From: Berberis thunbergii
Lineage: Eukaryota; Streptophyta; Magnoliopsida; Ranunculales; Berberidaceae
Reading direction: 5' to 3'
NCBI GenBank assembly: GCA_003290165.1
Contig: QNQO01009177.1
Location: 1 to 64,000 of the forward strand
DNA: 64,000 bases
In this document: positions 12,098-22,262 of the stretch, in pieces
Numbering within the stretch: the first letter of the stretch is position 1
Layout of the letters: each line of letters opens with the position of its first letter
The notes under the pieces: model-generated
Told to the model about the DNA's origin: nothing
Databases searched by the model: none
Seen by the model: only the letters and a program-made list of their open reading frames with translations
Position numbers and translations under genes: made by a program

Positions 12098-12706
12098 TGT
12101 GGATGCAAATTTTCACTAGATCACGTGTTGATCACGCGGAGCAATTTGCATAAAATAGAGATTAATTCTTGACACTGGTTGTAGTTTCCGCCACGAAGAC
12201 TCCATTGCCAAAGTTAGAACAATACCCTTAGGAAAATATTTATTTATCTGTATTTGAATAAAGAATTGTGAATCAAGAAAGAGCTACCTCTAGAAGGCTT
12301 TGTGTTTGGCTATTTGTAAAGGCAGAACGAGTAAACTGCTGGCAGAGAGTGATGTTGCAGATGAATGAGTCATCTACTTGCAAGCGGTTGTGACTTCTCG
12401 TAGGTAGTTGTAACTTTCGTATATAGTTGTAACCTCTCGTTAGTGGTTGTAACTTTCTATTTTGAAACACCTCTCTTGCAAGCTTGTGTGTTCAGCTGAG
12501 CATGGTGGTTAGCTCCAAACACTACTTCTCTGCTGAGAAAAGAGTGTTATGTTGAGTTGTATTGGGCCCAGACTTGGATGTATTGGGCTCAAACTTGGGC
12601 TTTCTTTATTTGTAACTTTCTTGAGTAATATTCGGGCTTCTCGAAAACATTCCAAATCTTTGGGCTTCCTTATCTTTTGGGCTAAAAATTATTTTTTGCT
12701 CCCACA
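12098..12706 (-). repeat. 5' LTR of copy B
   Basis: On the minus strand it starts TGTGGGAGCAAAA at 12706, next to the AGTAA duplication, and ends GCATCCACA at 12098. It is 609 bp against 619 bp for the partner LTR at 6586-7204. The next bases on the minus strand (AATTGGTGTTTTCAA) would be the primer-binding region, which is degenerate. Confidence 0.82.
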
Positions 12707-12711
12707 AGTAA

Positions 12712-13020
12712 CCCTACCACAATGTGAGGGTTTGGACAAGGTCGTGAAATGGAGATTTAAATGCAAGTTTAGCTTATGAGTTGTTCAGAAATCATGGCGA
12801 TAGATTAAATATTTCAGAAATTTTGGTACCCTGTTATGCTTATGAAATTTCAACTATTGTTTTGGCAAATCATTAGTGGGGTTGTCCCAGTGGATCGTGC
12901 ATCTAAAATTGTAAGATTGGCATTGTCTCATGCTGTAATTGTTGCAAGAAGCTTAAAGTGGAGACTCAAAGATGGCGATTTAACAACTCCAGTGTGGATT
13001 AGTCGATAAAATTTTATAGT
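12712..13020 (+). other. Unassigned coding-like sequence at the copy B insertion site
   Basis: If copy B and one AGTAA are skipped, the frame stays open from about 6520 across the junction into 12712-12776. It gives an uncommon, non-repetitive peptide (LKRVVIECFGANLSEV, then TLPQCEGLDKVVKW). In other frames downstream lie ISEILVPCYAYEISTIVLAN (about 12800-12870) and KIVRLALSHAVIVARSLKWR (about 12905-12970). I do not recognise the family. It could be a decayed exon that the LTR element disrupted, or chance. Confidence 0.25.
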
Positions 13021-15925
13021 ATTCTCAAGATTTTCTTTAGGCAAGCATATAGATCAACCCAACTTGGGATGTTATTCAACCTTATACCTATGTTTTTTGT
13101 TTTGTGAAATTTTGATTACGTGAATATCACAATGCAGAATCATGCGACTTAACCAAACAATTTTATAATATATTGCCACTAATGAGCCACGAGAGCGAAG
13201 GTATCCCCAGGAACTTCTAACCTATAAAGGAACCATTAGGTACGCAGTACACACAACTTTGTTCCCTTTCAATTCGATTCTCTCACTAGCCAAATTTTCA
13301 GATATTTCAAAAAATGCCAATGACATGATAGCTCAATGGTTAGAGCTTGGAAAATGATACTACTAGGTCATGAATTTACAACATGTTTATTAGTTTATGG
13401 TGTGTTGACAAATTTTGGTTTTTAATAAATTATGGGATTCTGAAAACCAGCTCATTTACCAAAAAAAAAAAAAAAAAAACCTAGGAGCAATTGTAAAGAC
13501 TCCAAAATTCCCAAAAGCTTTTTTATTTTTTTATTTATAAGGTGAGATCTCACAGGGTTGCACCAATTAAATGAATTTGTCTGTCTCAGAATAAATGCCA
13601 GATGTGCTTAAGCATGGCAACACGGTTCCAAACCTAAAAGTTCTTTATCCCAAAAGGCCACCTTCCTTAAAGGAGGGCAAACAAAATCCCATGCAACCTT
13701 TGGTCCCCAGGGAATTAATATCACTCACCTTCAAAACATCAACACAACCTTCTAATAATCTTTAGTGACTCTTTACTTGTTCTTCTAAATAAATTTTCGT
13801 TAAATTAAACGATGAAATTTGTTTTGCATTTAGGCATATTTTTAAAACCTTTCCAACACTTAGAAACAAAATAAAACACTTCTAAAATAATTCTAATTTA
13901 ATATTCTCAAAATCCGAAAATTACATCAAAATAATATATTACCTGAAGTTATTCTAAATAATCACTACACTCTGTTTGGAAATAAAATCACAAATCCTCC
14001 CATTGTAAACCTAACGAAAAAATTTTGAGATAATTAACGAATAAATAATTAATAGTTTAAGCAAAAGTCAAAGAGCTTAGCAGGCTGAAGTAAATATCAC
14101 AATATGCCAATTTTAGAAAACACCAAGGGCCGAATTAAACCAACATGCATTTTGGCAATAGGAGTTACTATAGTAAAAATTTTGTATAAGAATAATATTG
14201 GGAACAAACCAATTTTATTACTATAAGGATGTTATAACTTGATAGAGGTGTAGTTACAAAAAAGTATGTCAAACACTACAAATAAAGACCTTGGTTGTCG
14301 ACGGATTATAATAATTTACAATTGACGTAGATCAAGAGGATGACACTTCACTACACTAATCATTAATAATCCAAATGTGCAACAAATCGTGTATTAAAGA
14401 AGAAATCATTGATGCAATTAGGCAAGAACGAGAAAGAGATAATTCAAAGGATGATAATATGAAGATACCAAAAGTTTCATACAAGCTAGAAGCATAAACA
14501 TGTTTGAGAAGATTGAAACATTTTGGCTTCAACAACAAGGTATCAATAGTGACAAGTAATTACATATCCACAGGCTCAAAGATATGGCCTCAACGCTAAA
14601 CTTTGAGAAATATAATAGTGATCTTAATGACAGTTAGTACTATGTGGAGACAAATTTCTTATGACAGGCCGGATTTAAGAAATTATAACTTATTACAATG
14701 TGGAGACTGTTCCTATTTATAATTTGTCCAAATTAGGACCACAAAATTTTATGATTAAATGAAGGTTTTCCTATAAAAAGTATCAATATAGAGAGGTTTT
14801 AATGTAATTCTAAAGCCAAATTACAATTTGATTTAAGAATGTTGGCAGTTTAGGGATTAAAAAAAAGGTTTATAGAGCTAGGAAGACCCCTTACTTTTTA
14901 TTATAAATTTCAAACACTATTAATTTAATTTAATTTATTTTGTTTGAGCTGAAATTTCAAGGAAAAATATGGTTTAACACTAGAAACATCAGGTCAAAGT
15001 TTCATTCCGTTTCGACATTGTTCCTCAAGGTATATGTTTAGGTCAATGTTTTTTGTGGGTTTAAGTATAATCCTTTGAGGTGGTCTTGAATGATGAGTGT
15101 TGGTTGCCAAGGCCTGTGTCGTATCAAGGTGGGCCCTCACTCGTTTCACCCACTTTAGGATTATGATAGAGAAATTTACCTTTTCAAATTTTGACGCATA
15201 TATCAAGGCACACATGGCAAAATAAACTGAAATTATGACACTTTTAATATATATTGGTCTTTAATTTTTTTTTCAAAATTTCAGTTCGAACGAAGTTCAA
15301 ATGATATTGGGTTTATTTATTCATATAATTTTATGTCCTTAGTTTATAATGAAAAGTAAGTGGGTCATTCCGGATCAATAAAAATCCATTTCTTTTCCCT
15401 AATATGCCGATATTTATTTAATTTATGTATGATATTTCTAGGATAAGTAAAGTGGATTAGGAATCAAGTAAAGTCAACCACATTTATATAGGCATGTATT
15501 TTTCTAAACTCTTGGCTTTCTCTGTTTTCCTTTTAAAAGGAATTAATTTGCACAAGAACAAAACATATATGGGGATTCAGAAGAATGTTAACTGCCTGCA
15601 TTGGGGTTAATGAACCAAAACCAACATCAGGTCAAAACTTTATGGCAAGGGAGAACATAGACGCATTTTTACACCCCCAATAACCACCATTGAACCCTTC
15701 AACATAAGATATTTATGCTGTACAAATTGTATATGTGAACTGTTTTGGACTACCTAATGAAATTTACTTTGCTGATTCCATCTAAATTTGATGCTCTTTC
15801 AACTGTTTCAGCTTTTGATTAAATTGAAATAGAAATCTTTCATTTCTTGGGCAGTCCTGAGTAGTTTCCACCCTGCATAAACAATACAACTTCAACAGTA
15901 GTTATTTCTTGACAACCAAATGCCA
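13021..15925. other. AT-rich intergenic stretch, no gene seen
   Basis: Apart from the SINE-like unit at 13312-13482, I see no coding sequence with recognisable motifs, no tRNA that folds convincingly and no paired termini. Open frames are short and of biased composition. Confidence 0.5.
13312..13482 (+). mobile_element. tRNA-derived SINE-like unit with poly-A tail
   Basis: A pol III A-box-like TAGCTCAATGGTTAGAGC (13330-13347) is followed about 30 bases on by a weak B-box-like GGTCATGAATTT. A run of about 20 A then follows at 13461-13480. This order and the total length of about 170 bp fit a plant tRNA-derived SINE. I could not fix a target duplication, and the B box is degenerate. Confidence 0.45.
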
Positions 15926-16221
15926 TCACTTAGATATAATAAAGGATCCAACCACCCCAGCAATGATAGCTGAAGTGCAAGTCAAGCCACCTCACAACAT
16001 TTCTTCACCTTACTCTTACTATGACGATGGCTATGAAGTGATCCTTTCAGACATGGAATTCTATTAGTTTGCAATTTTTTGCTATTAGTATCATCAGCGC
16101 CACTATGCCCAAAGAATAACTCATGCCAACTCTCCAGAAGCATTGCTTTCACACATGCTACATGCAAATTATACTTCTTCCAACCAGAACGGATAAAGTG
16201 TGTGATCTCCCCATACTTCAT
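15926..16221 (-). pseudogene. DC1 zinc-finger protein pseudogene with internal deletions
   Basis: From ATG 16221 it reads MKYGEITHF, as in the longer copy at 54753-55376. It then jumps to IRSGWKKYNLHVACVKAML, which in the longer copy lies some 150 codons later, so the three DC1 modules have been cut out in frame. It goes on through WHELFFG and KVKKCCEVA to a TGA, beyond which LALQ and AIIAGVVGS, remnants of the hydrophobic family tail, continue in other frames before a final stop at 15926. DC1 proteins are Cys/His-rich plant proteins of mostly unknown or signalling function. The upstream sequence (16260-16500) also aligns with that of the 55-kb copy, so both arose from a duplicated locus. Confidence 0.8.
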
Positions 16222-16620
16222 GGTTTTTCTTGTAACAATTATCAAGAGTTGGAAAACCAATATTTATACAAGAGTTTTATGGATTTAGAGGATTTTTTTT
16301 TTTTTTTTATTGGGTGATCGAGGGATAATGGAAGTGATAACTTGGCTTGTGAAAGAGGGCGTAGGGAACAATGCTTAGTGATGAATATGAGAACTATTAT
16401 CCTTAAAGAGTACCTTAAAGGCGTCCAGTTCACAATCCACACACAAACACGAGGGATTGTGAAGTGAGGGCAGACATAGAATAGAATTGGTTCATTATCT
16501 CATAGAGATCAGAATTTCCACTTTAGTTGATTTGTACATTCTGGACGTAAATCATGTAATAAATTAGCATGAACACCAAATATCATTTATGGCTGCATAA
16601 ACAATAATTGGACTTGTACA
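16222..16620. other. Upstream region of the DC1 pseudogene, homologous to 55377-55640
   Basis: Shared blocks include AACAATGCTTAGTGATGAAT against TTAATGCTTAGTGACGAAT, GAACTATT and GAATTGGTTCATTA. They lie in the same order and orientation, so the promoter or 5' region was duplicated with the DC1 gene. There is no other coding content. Confidence 0.6.
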
Positions 16621-16624
16621 TAGA

Positions 16625-16650
16625 CTAGTGTAATACCGTGCCGTTGGCAC
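16625..16650 (-). other. Helitron 3' terminus: hairpin and CTAG
   Basis: On the plus strand CTAG is at 16625-16628 and the stem GTGCC/GGCAC at 16638-16642 and 16646-16650, with a 3-base loop. The next base outside (16624) is A, that is T on the element strand. The perfect stem suggests that this end was recently functional. Confidence 0.85.
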
Positions 16651-17963
16651 TATCGCAGATTATATCGAACCTTCACGGCTATGTCGAATAGTCGCATTTG
16701 GATTTTTATTTCAATTTCTAAAAACACTTGCATAATTGTCTATTACAACAGTTATGATGAATTAATTTTGTACAAAGTTAATACTCTTGAACAATAAAAC
16801 AACGTTAATAAAACTGATCAACGCAACCAATGTGCTAAGGAATTTAATCTCTACCAAATGTCAGCTTAACTAAAAATAAGAAAGAAAAAATTCAATATTA
16901 AGAAATATCCCATGTTTGTCCAAGTGAGTTTTGGCTGAAATTGATGCCCAATTTAGTAAAGCAGCAGTTAAAGAAACATAGTTTAATTATGACAAACAGA
17001 ATGGCACATTCGATTTTGAAGAATATCAAGATGAATTTTTTACAAAAATTTAAAAAAATTTAAAATTTTGACAGAGCTTCCCCTATTTCAATATTGAAAC
17101 TTGTCATAAGCATTTGTACTTCACATAATTTGGCATTTACAAAAACTTGTTGTCTCAGCACAATATATAATCACCGTTTTCAGTATTAAAAGAGGTTTTT
17201 GGCAGTCGAAAAGACACGCACACAATATCATTATATCCAAAATGTCATTTTTTGAATAAAGTAATTTATTTGAACATGTCATAAGAAATAAAAAAAAAAT
17301 CAAAATTTCGACAGAGTTTCCCTTGTATTTTTCAATATTTAAACCTGTCTGAACGTGTCATAAAAATTTATAATGGCAATCAATGTCATCAACACCAAAT
17401 AATATCTCCACACGTCAAAATTATCATTTAAGTATCAAATATTGCAATATAAAACATTTAAGTACATCAAAACTCTATATTATTTAGACCTATACGCATT
17501 TCAAGAGCATGGTTTTCACCAGTTCTCTTTTCAAAAACATGAGAACAAAAGGAACCCACAATATACAAAAATGGGTTAAACTGCATATGTACATCAAAAC
17601 TATGTATCACCAACTGCTCCAAACATCTTCTGCATCACATTATCAAATGACTCTGTGTCTATATACACCAACTTTGAGCAAGGAGGGAATATGATAGAAA
17701 TCTACAAATTTATCACACACAATATTAACAAAAAGTTTTTAATAAAATAAGTTATTTCCAATCATCTTATAAGTAACTACCTTATTTGGCAATTTCCAAT
17801 GACACTTACCATTATACTTTTGTTTTTTTAATGGCTTTTTTGAACTCCTCGACAATGATATCCCAATTCTACAAAAATGTATAATATATATTAGATTCAT
17901 ATCTTATGAAAGCAAAATATAAAAATCATTAGAAAATATATTAAAACATACCTTTAAAAAATC

Positions 17964-18731
17964 TTACAACAAAACTTCTGGATAAACAATATTGGTCGTA
18001 GAATCCAGCCCATCTTGAGGTAAAATGACACTTATTCTATTAGAAGCTGTGCATCTAGATAATGCAACATAAAGTTGGCCATGGCTGAATATCGGTGTTA
18101 GTAAATGAACACCAACGTATTTCACAGATTGACCCTGCGACTTGTTTATCGTCATTGCATATGCCAACCGCACTGAAAATTGACGCATTTTCATTTTGAA
18201 GGGAAACTCAAAAGATGATGGCATTAAAAAGATTCTAGGAATGAAAACTAAATTGTCAGCCTTATCCCCATTTAAGATTTTAGCTTCAATTATACGCGTT
18301 GCACAACGCATAACCATAAGACGTGTTCCATTACAAAGTCCATCTTTAGGTGTGATGTTTCTCAGCAACATAATTGGACAACCTATTTTTAATTCTAACT
18401 TAAATGGCGGTAATCCAGAAGGATTAAGTGAGTTCAAATACTCTGTTGGATAACGGTTGGTAATGGAATGATCATTTTCAACATGTTCCGCCAATTTATC
18501 TGCGGCTAAATAAACTATGATTTCTCCTGAAAAATCAGATAATGCAGCTTTGTTAATGTCACACACATCGTCATTTCTTGCTAAGAGAATTGTTCGCTCA
18601 TTCATATAATTCGGAGACATTGTGACTACTATATTTAGTTGAGGATAAACCAAAGAAATTAGTTCATTTAAATCTTTGCACTTGTGCACCGTTGGTGGAA
18701 AACGAATAACATCTTGTGCGGTGCTTCCAAT
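17964..18731 (-). pseudogene. Helitron helicase domain, C-terminal exon
   Basis: This is the PIF1-type SF1 helicase C-terminal half. It keeps the segment [16 protein letters not shown] (motif V) and [10 protein letters not shown] (motif VI), with [20 protein letters not shown] and MLLRN upstream, all typical of plant Helitron Rep/Hel proteins. It is joined to the preceding exon by an intron at 18732-18809 (GTAATA..TATATAG on the minus strand). This exon itself has an open frame of about 250 codons. The domain would unwind the donor strand during rolling-circle transposition in the nucleus. Confidence 0.85.
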
Positions 18732-18809
18732 CTATATAAAATAAAAATAATCAATAATTAAAAAAATTGCATATTCAAAAACTATGTATGTTTAACACAA
18801 AAATATTAC

Positions 18810-19526
18810 CTCAGTCAAAAACTTTGTAAAATCGTCATTGCCTACCCCATTATCCAATCAAATATTCACACTCAAAGTCAGAACTTGTATGTTTAACCAA
18901 AGCTGAGAACGCCTCAAAGATGCAGCCACAATTTGCTCGCGAACTCCTTTGGGTATCACTGGCAATATCTGTTGAAATTCACCCCCAAGAACAATAGTAT
19001 TACCACCAAATGACTTATTGGTGTTGTAAACATCTTGTAGTGCACGATCAACTACTTTAACACAATATCTATGTTGCATCGGAACTTCATCCCAGATAAT
19101 TAGTTTTGTCTCCCTGAATAACTCATCGTGCAATGACTGTTTAGTGAACCCACACACTGAATTTTTCATGACATCTAGCGGAATACAAAACATTGAATGA
19201 GATGTTCTACCTCCCACTAATAGTAACGCTGCAATACCAGATGATGCAATGGTAATGACAATGTGTCCAAGGCTGCGACATTTTGATGCAATGGCGTTGT
19301 ATAAAAATGTTTTACCTGTTCCTGCACCTCCATTCAAAAAGAAATGAATTCCTTTATTTTCAAGAATTGAAGTTGCTATTGCAGTATGAGCAGAACGTTG
19401 TGCCTCATTAAGACGGTCGACAGACGATTGTGCATCAGCTTCTTGACCATCATACTGAAATTGTCGGTGTTCCCATATGAGTTTGTTACCAACTATCATG
19501 TCCCAATTTTCAATTGGTAGGGGCAT
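18810..19526 (-). pseudogene. Helitron helicase domain, N-terminal part
   Basis: It contains Walker A GGAGTGKT within [19 protein letters not shown], Walker B IIWDE, and [12 protein letters not shown] (motif III, usually GGDFRQ; here E replaces D). Upstream [13 protein letters not shown] is the Q-motif region of PIF1-like helicases. An in-frame stop after LSVNI (near 18858) precedes the exon end at 18810, so the gene is broken just before the intron. A further stop at 19554 separates it from the Rep part. Confidence 0.85.
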
Positions 19527-19553
19527 AGGTGGGAACTTCGTCAGATTTTTCCC

Positions 19554-20316
19554 TCATTCTTGAAGAAATTGATTTATGAGATACAAACCATAATCCAAAG
19601 TCTGAGCATCTATTGGATTTGGAATATCGAACCTTGTTCGAAGTTGGTGCGCAAGATCATCACATATATTCACTGAAAACCTTGTCCATAGCAAATCTGA
19701 GTGAAGTGGGTGACATTCCATTAGAATAACACTAAACAATCTTCTCAACTGATTCCCAGTTTTCATGATCACAGCCTCTTCAAGGCACTGAATCCATTCA
19801 TCATCATCTTCTAAAAGTCCTCGTGCGGTGCAAGTTAATTTGAAAGTGTCATGCAAAACATTGTCATATGTGCGCAAATGTTCAAATGATTGTGGCCCTT
19901 TTACAACCATTAGAAGCAGTCGCAAATAAAACCTTTCACCTTCATGAGGACTGGCAAAGTACATTCTTCCAATTGCATAGCCCATTTTTCTTATTGTCCA
20001 CATCTTTTGTGATTTCTGCCAAAAAAATGTTGGGGGAATTCTTGGTAGGTAAATGTACATGCAAACGAATCTACAGCACAACATGCAAAGAATGCAGTTA
20101 AAGTCGACATTTGTTGTCTAGCTCTAAGTAAAATTGATTGTGATCTGTAGGATTGAACACAACATGATGCATTCCAGGTAAATGAAGCGCCAATCGAACC
20201 ACTGTAGAATTTTCTTCGTGTAAAAGATGACCAAATATCCGCCAAGCAGCTTCTGGCGGACCAGTATATCGAGCATCAAGATACTGTTGGATTTCATCTA
20301 CTCCCCCTAGTACCAT
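19554..20316 (-). pseudogene. Helitron Rep/Hel linker region
   Basis: The frame 20316-20098 encodes GGVDEIQQYLDARYTGPPEA and AWRIFGHLLHEE, and 20084-19554 encodes MYFASPHEGERFYLRLLL and FDIPNP. Both are conserved linker blocks between the Rep tyrosine motif and the helicase in plant Helitrons. A stop and a frame change between the two blocks disable it. Confidence 0.8.
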
Positions 20317-20860
20317 TGTTGTTCTATCATGACCTTTCTAAATGTATTTGTGTATGTATTTCACACTTCTAATTCACTCACACACTTCCACATTAATATG
20401 ACAATCAAACATCCTTGAAAGATATGGATTATATAGCACCACATCTCTATTATTAACTGGTTGGCCCTTCACATTATATACTCGGCCAGTATTGCGGGGT
20501 CGATAAATAGGATATCCATCTTGGCCCATTGTTGTTGTTTCTGAAAATTCGCGAGGATACATTTTTGTGCACCTTCCATTCTCCATACACGGTGCTCCAG
20601 AATTTCGAGCACTACACGGTCCATGCACCATACAATGTAAAACTGTTTGAAATAACATTGGATCTTTATCCGGGTCAGGAAATTCTGCACACACGATCTT
20701 ATCAGTTTGAATGGTAGTGCAATTTTTTTGTAAATGATGAAGAAATATAAGTGCGTGCATATGAGGTAGCCCACGCTTTTGGAATTCAATGGTAAAGACA
20801 TGAGCTACAACATCACCGAATGTGCCTTTTTGATAATCTTATCCATTAGACATTTTCTTT
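20317..20860 (-). pseudogene. Helitron Rep (HUH) nuclease region
   Basis: The segment reads FQKRGLPHMHALIFLHH, with the HUH metal-binding motif H-M-H. Further on it reads YLSRMFDCHINVEVCE and then, after a stop, VKYIHKYI, the two-tyrosine motif (Y-x3-Y), and after a second stop KGHDRTTM. The catalytic residues of the rolling-circle Rep domain are thus still legible, but two nonsense codons flank the tyrosine motif. Cysteine pairs in HCMVHGPCS and CMENGRCTKMYP belong to the Helitron-like zinc-binding part. Confidence 0.85.
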
Positions 20861-20939
20861 TTAACTCAAAAACTCGAGCAACTAAATCTAGGCGATCCGT
20901 AGGCTTTTGGTGAGGTAACAGAGCATCCATAATTTCATG

Positions 20940-21576
20940 CTAGTTTGGATTTGCAATCATGGTTACGAAAACATCTGGATGATTGTTGTAACGTGTGATA
21001 GCCATTGAATCTTGAAATATCTCAAACATGTGTGTTGGACTACCAAGATGGGATGACGGCAAAATAAGTCGTTCCCCAACTTGATCTGGTCTTAACCCAT
21101 CGGGTCCAATGTCCGTAAGACTTTCATAGAGCTCAGACCTGAGTTTTGTTTGATTGTTCTTCAGATACATTAATCGGTTTTGCTCAGTTGATGCCCAAGC
21201 ATCTACTAAAAACACCTGGAACAATTTACCAGCTCTCAAAATTGTTGAGTACTAGTCATTCGAACAAACAATAATTGTAAAACTCCATTTGAGTAAGTCG
21301 TTTGTTTGAACACCTATTAGTTGTAACATCCCACTGAGTTAATTCAAGTTCCCAACCTAAGTATCCATACGGGAATAATAGCACATAATAAAGCGGTAAG
21401 TAAGCTGGATGACATTCATTAATTTTCATCAACTCTTGATATCCTCGCAAATATACGACAATATCTCTAGTTGTGTTTACTTCAGGGACATCTCCTAACA
21501 AAATAATTGCTATTTCATTTGATGAAGGAAGATTGTAAAGCCGCCGATCTTTATGACAACTATAGTATAAATACAC
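20940..21576 (-). pseudogene. Helitron-like N domain, decayed
   Basis: Two frames, 21576-21256 and 20940-21239, encode PSSNEIAIILLGD and YLRGYQELMKINECHPAYLP followed by LYYVLLFPYG, then GKLFQVFLVDAWASTEQNRL and ITRYNNHPDVFVTMIANPN. These are the standard blocks preceding the HUH motif in plant Helitron proteins (Helitron_like_N). A frame change and stop lie between them. Confidence 0.82.
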
Positions 21577-21755
21577 AGGTATGTTTTGGTCAACAGAATT
21601 TGATTGATTCAGAATCTCATATGTTTGACAGATTTTTCCACAAACACATTATACTGCAACAAAGCATCTTGAATGATTTTGAGCACATCCAATCTCAAAC
21701 GTGGATTCCGACGATTGGGGGTATGTAATGCTGAATTAGGATCATAAATGTAAAG

Positions 21756-22245
21756 TTATGAATAAACTACATCTTGGCCTTGTTGCTGAATTAACGCTCC
21801 CGTTTGATGTTGTAATTTTCCATGAATAATAAAGCTTGTGGGGCCCTTCCCACTGAGTACCCTTGGGTCAAATTTAGTACCAAGACTCGTAAATGCATTC
21901 GCAGCATTATACTTGCAAATATGTCTACGAAAATTATTTGATTGAACATCATCTCCCTCATACAACACTTGAAGCAATGGTGGATGGGTAGATAACATTG
22001 GTAGCTTCACCTTTCCTTGCAAACAACATGTTCGGAAAAAATGATTCCTTAACGAAGATGCTTTCAATTTTCATATTTACAATGTAGTGCAGAGCAATGA
22101 GGACAAAAAAAATTCATTTTTCCTAAGAAATGACGTGTTTCTTCTATATGAGGTTGTGGGTCAATTTCATGCCGGAAACCCAAACCACTATGACAGGAAG
22201 TATCGTCATTAGGAAGTCGGTCATCTGTAATTGGCCTAAACACAT
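21756..22245 (-). pseudogene. Helitron protein N-terminal zinc-binding region
   Basis: Exon 22080-22245 starts after an acceptor (TGTTTAG) and encodes PITDDRLPNDDTSCHSGLGF, then EETRHFLGK and, after a shift, CPHCSALHC, the Cys/His motif typical of this region. The frame 22067-21756 continues CCLQGKVKLPMLSTHPPLLQ and KYNAANAFTSLGTKFDPRVL. At least two frame changes show decay. Confidence 0.8.
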
Positions 22246-22262
22246 TTTAAGAATTTAATGAG

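Larger units (their letters stand above)
6586..12706 (-). mobile_element. Complete non-autonomous LTR retrotransposon (copy B), TSD AGTAA
   Basis: The 5-bp direct repeat AGTAA is at 6581-6585 and 12707-12711. Between them the sequence starts TGTGGATGC and ends CTCCCACA on the plus strand, a TGTGG/CCACA inverted terminus. LTRs are 6586-7204 (3') and 12098-12706 (5'). Read on the minus strand the interior has a primer-binding region, a gypsy-type gag remnant (11100-11700), the tandem repeat array (8290-8830) and unique sequence 7230-8270 that ends in a purine tract. No protease, RT or integrase is visible, so it must have depended on another element. A solo LTR (9011-10875) interrupts it; without that the element is about 4.25 kb. 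Confidence 0.88.

Noticed and set aside
13312..13400. A functional tRNA gene
   Set aside because: Only the A-box region is convincing; no cloverleaf with an acceptor stem can be drawn, and a poly-A tail follows, which fits a SINE.
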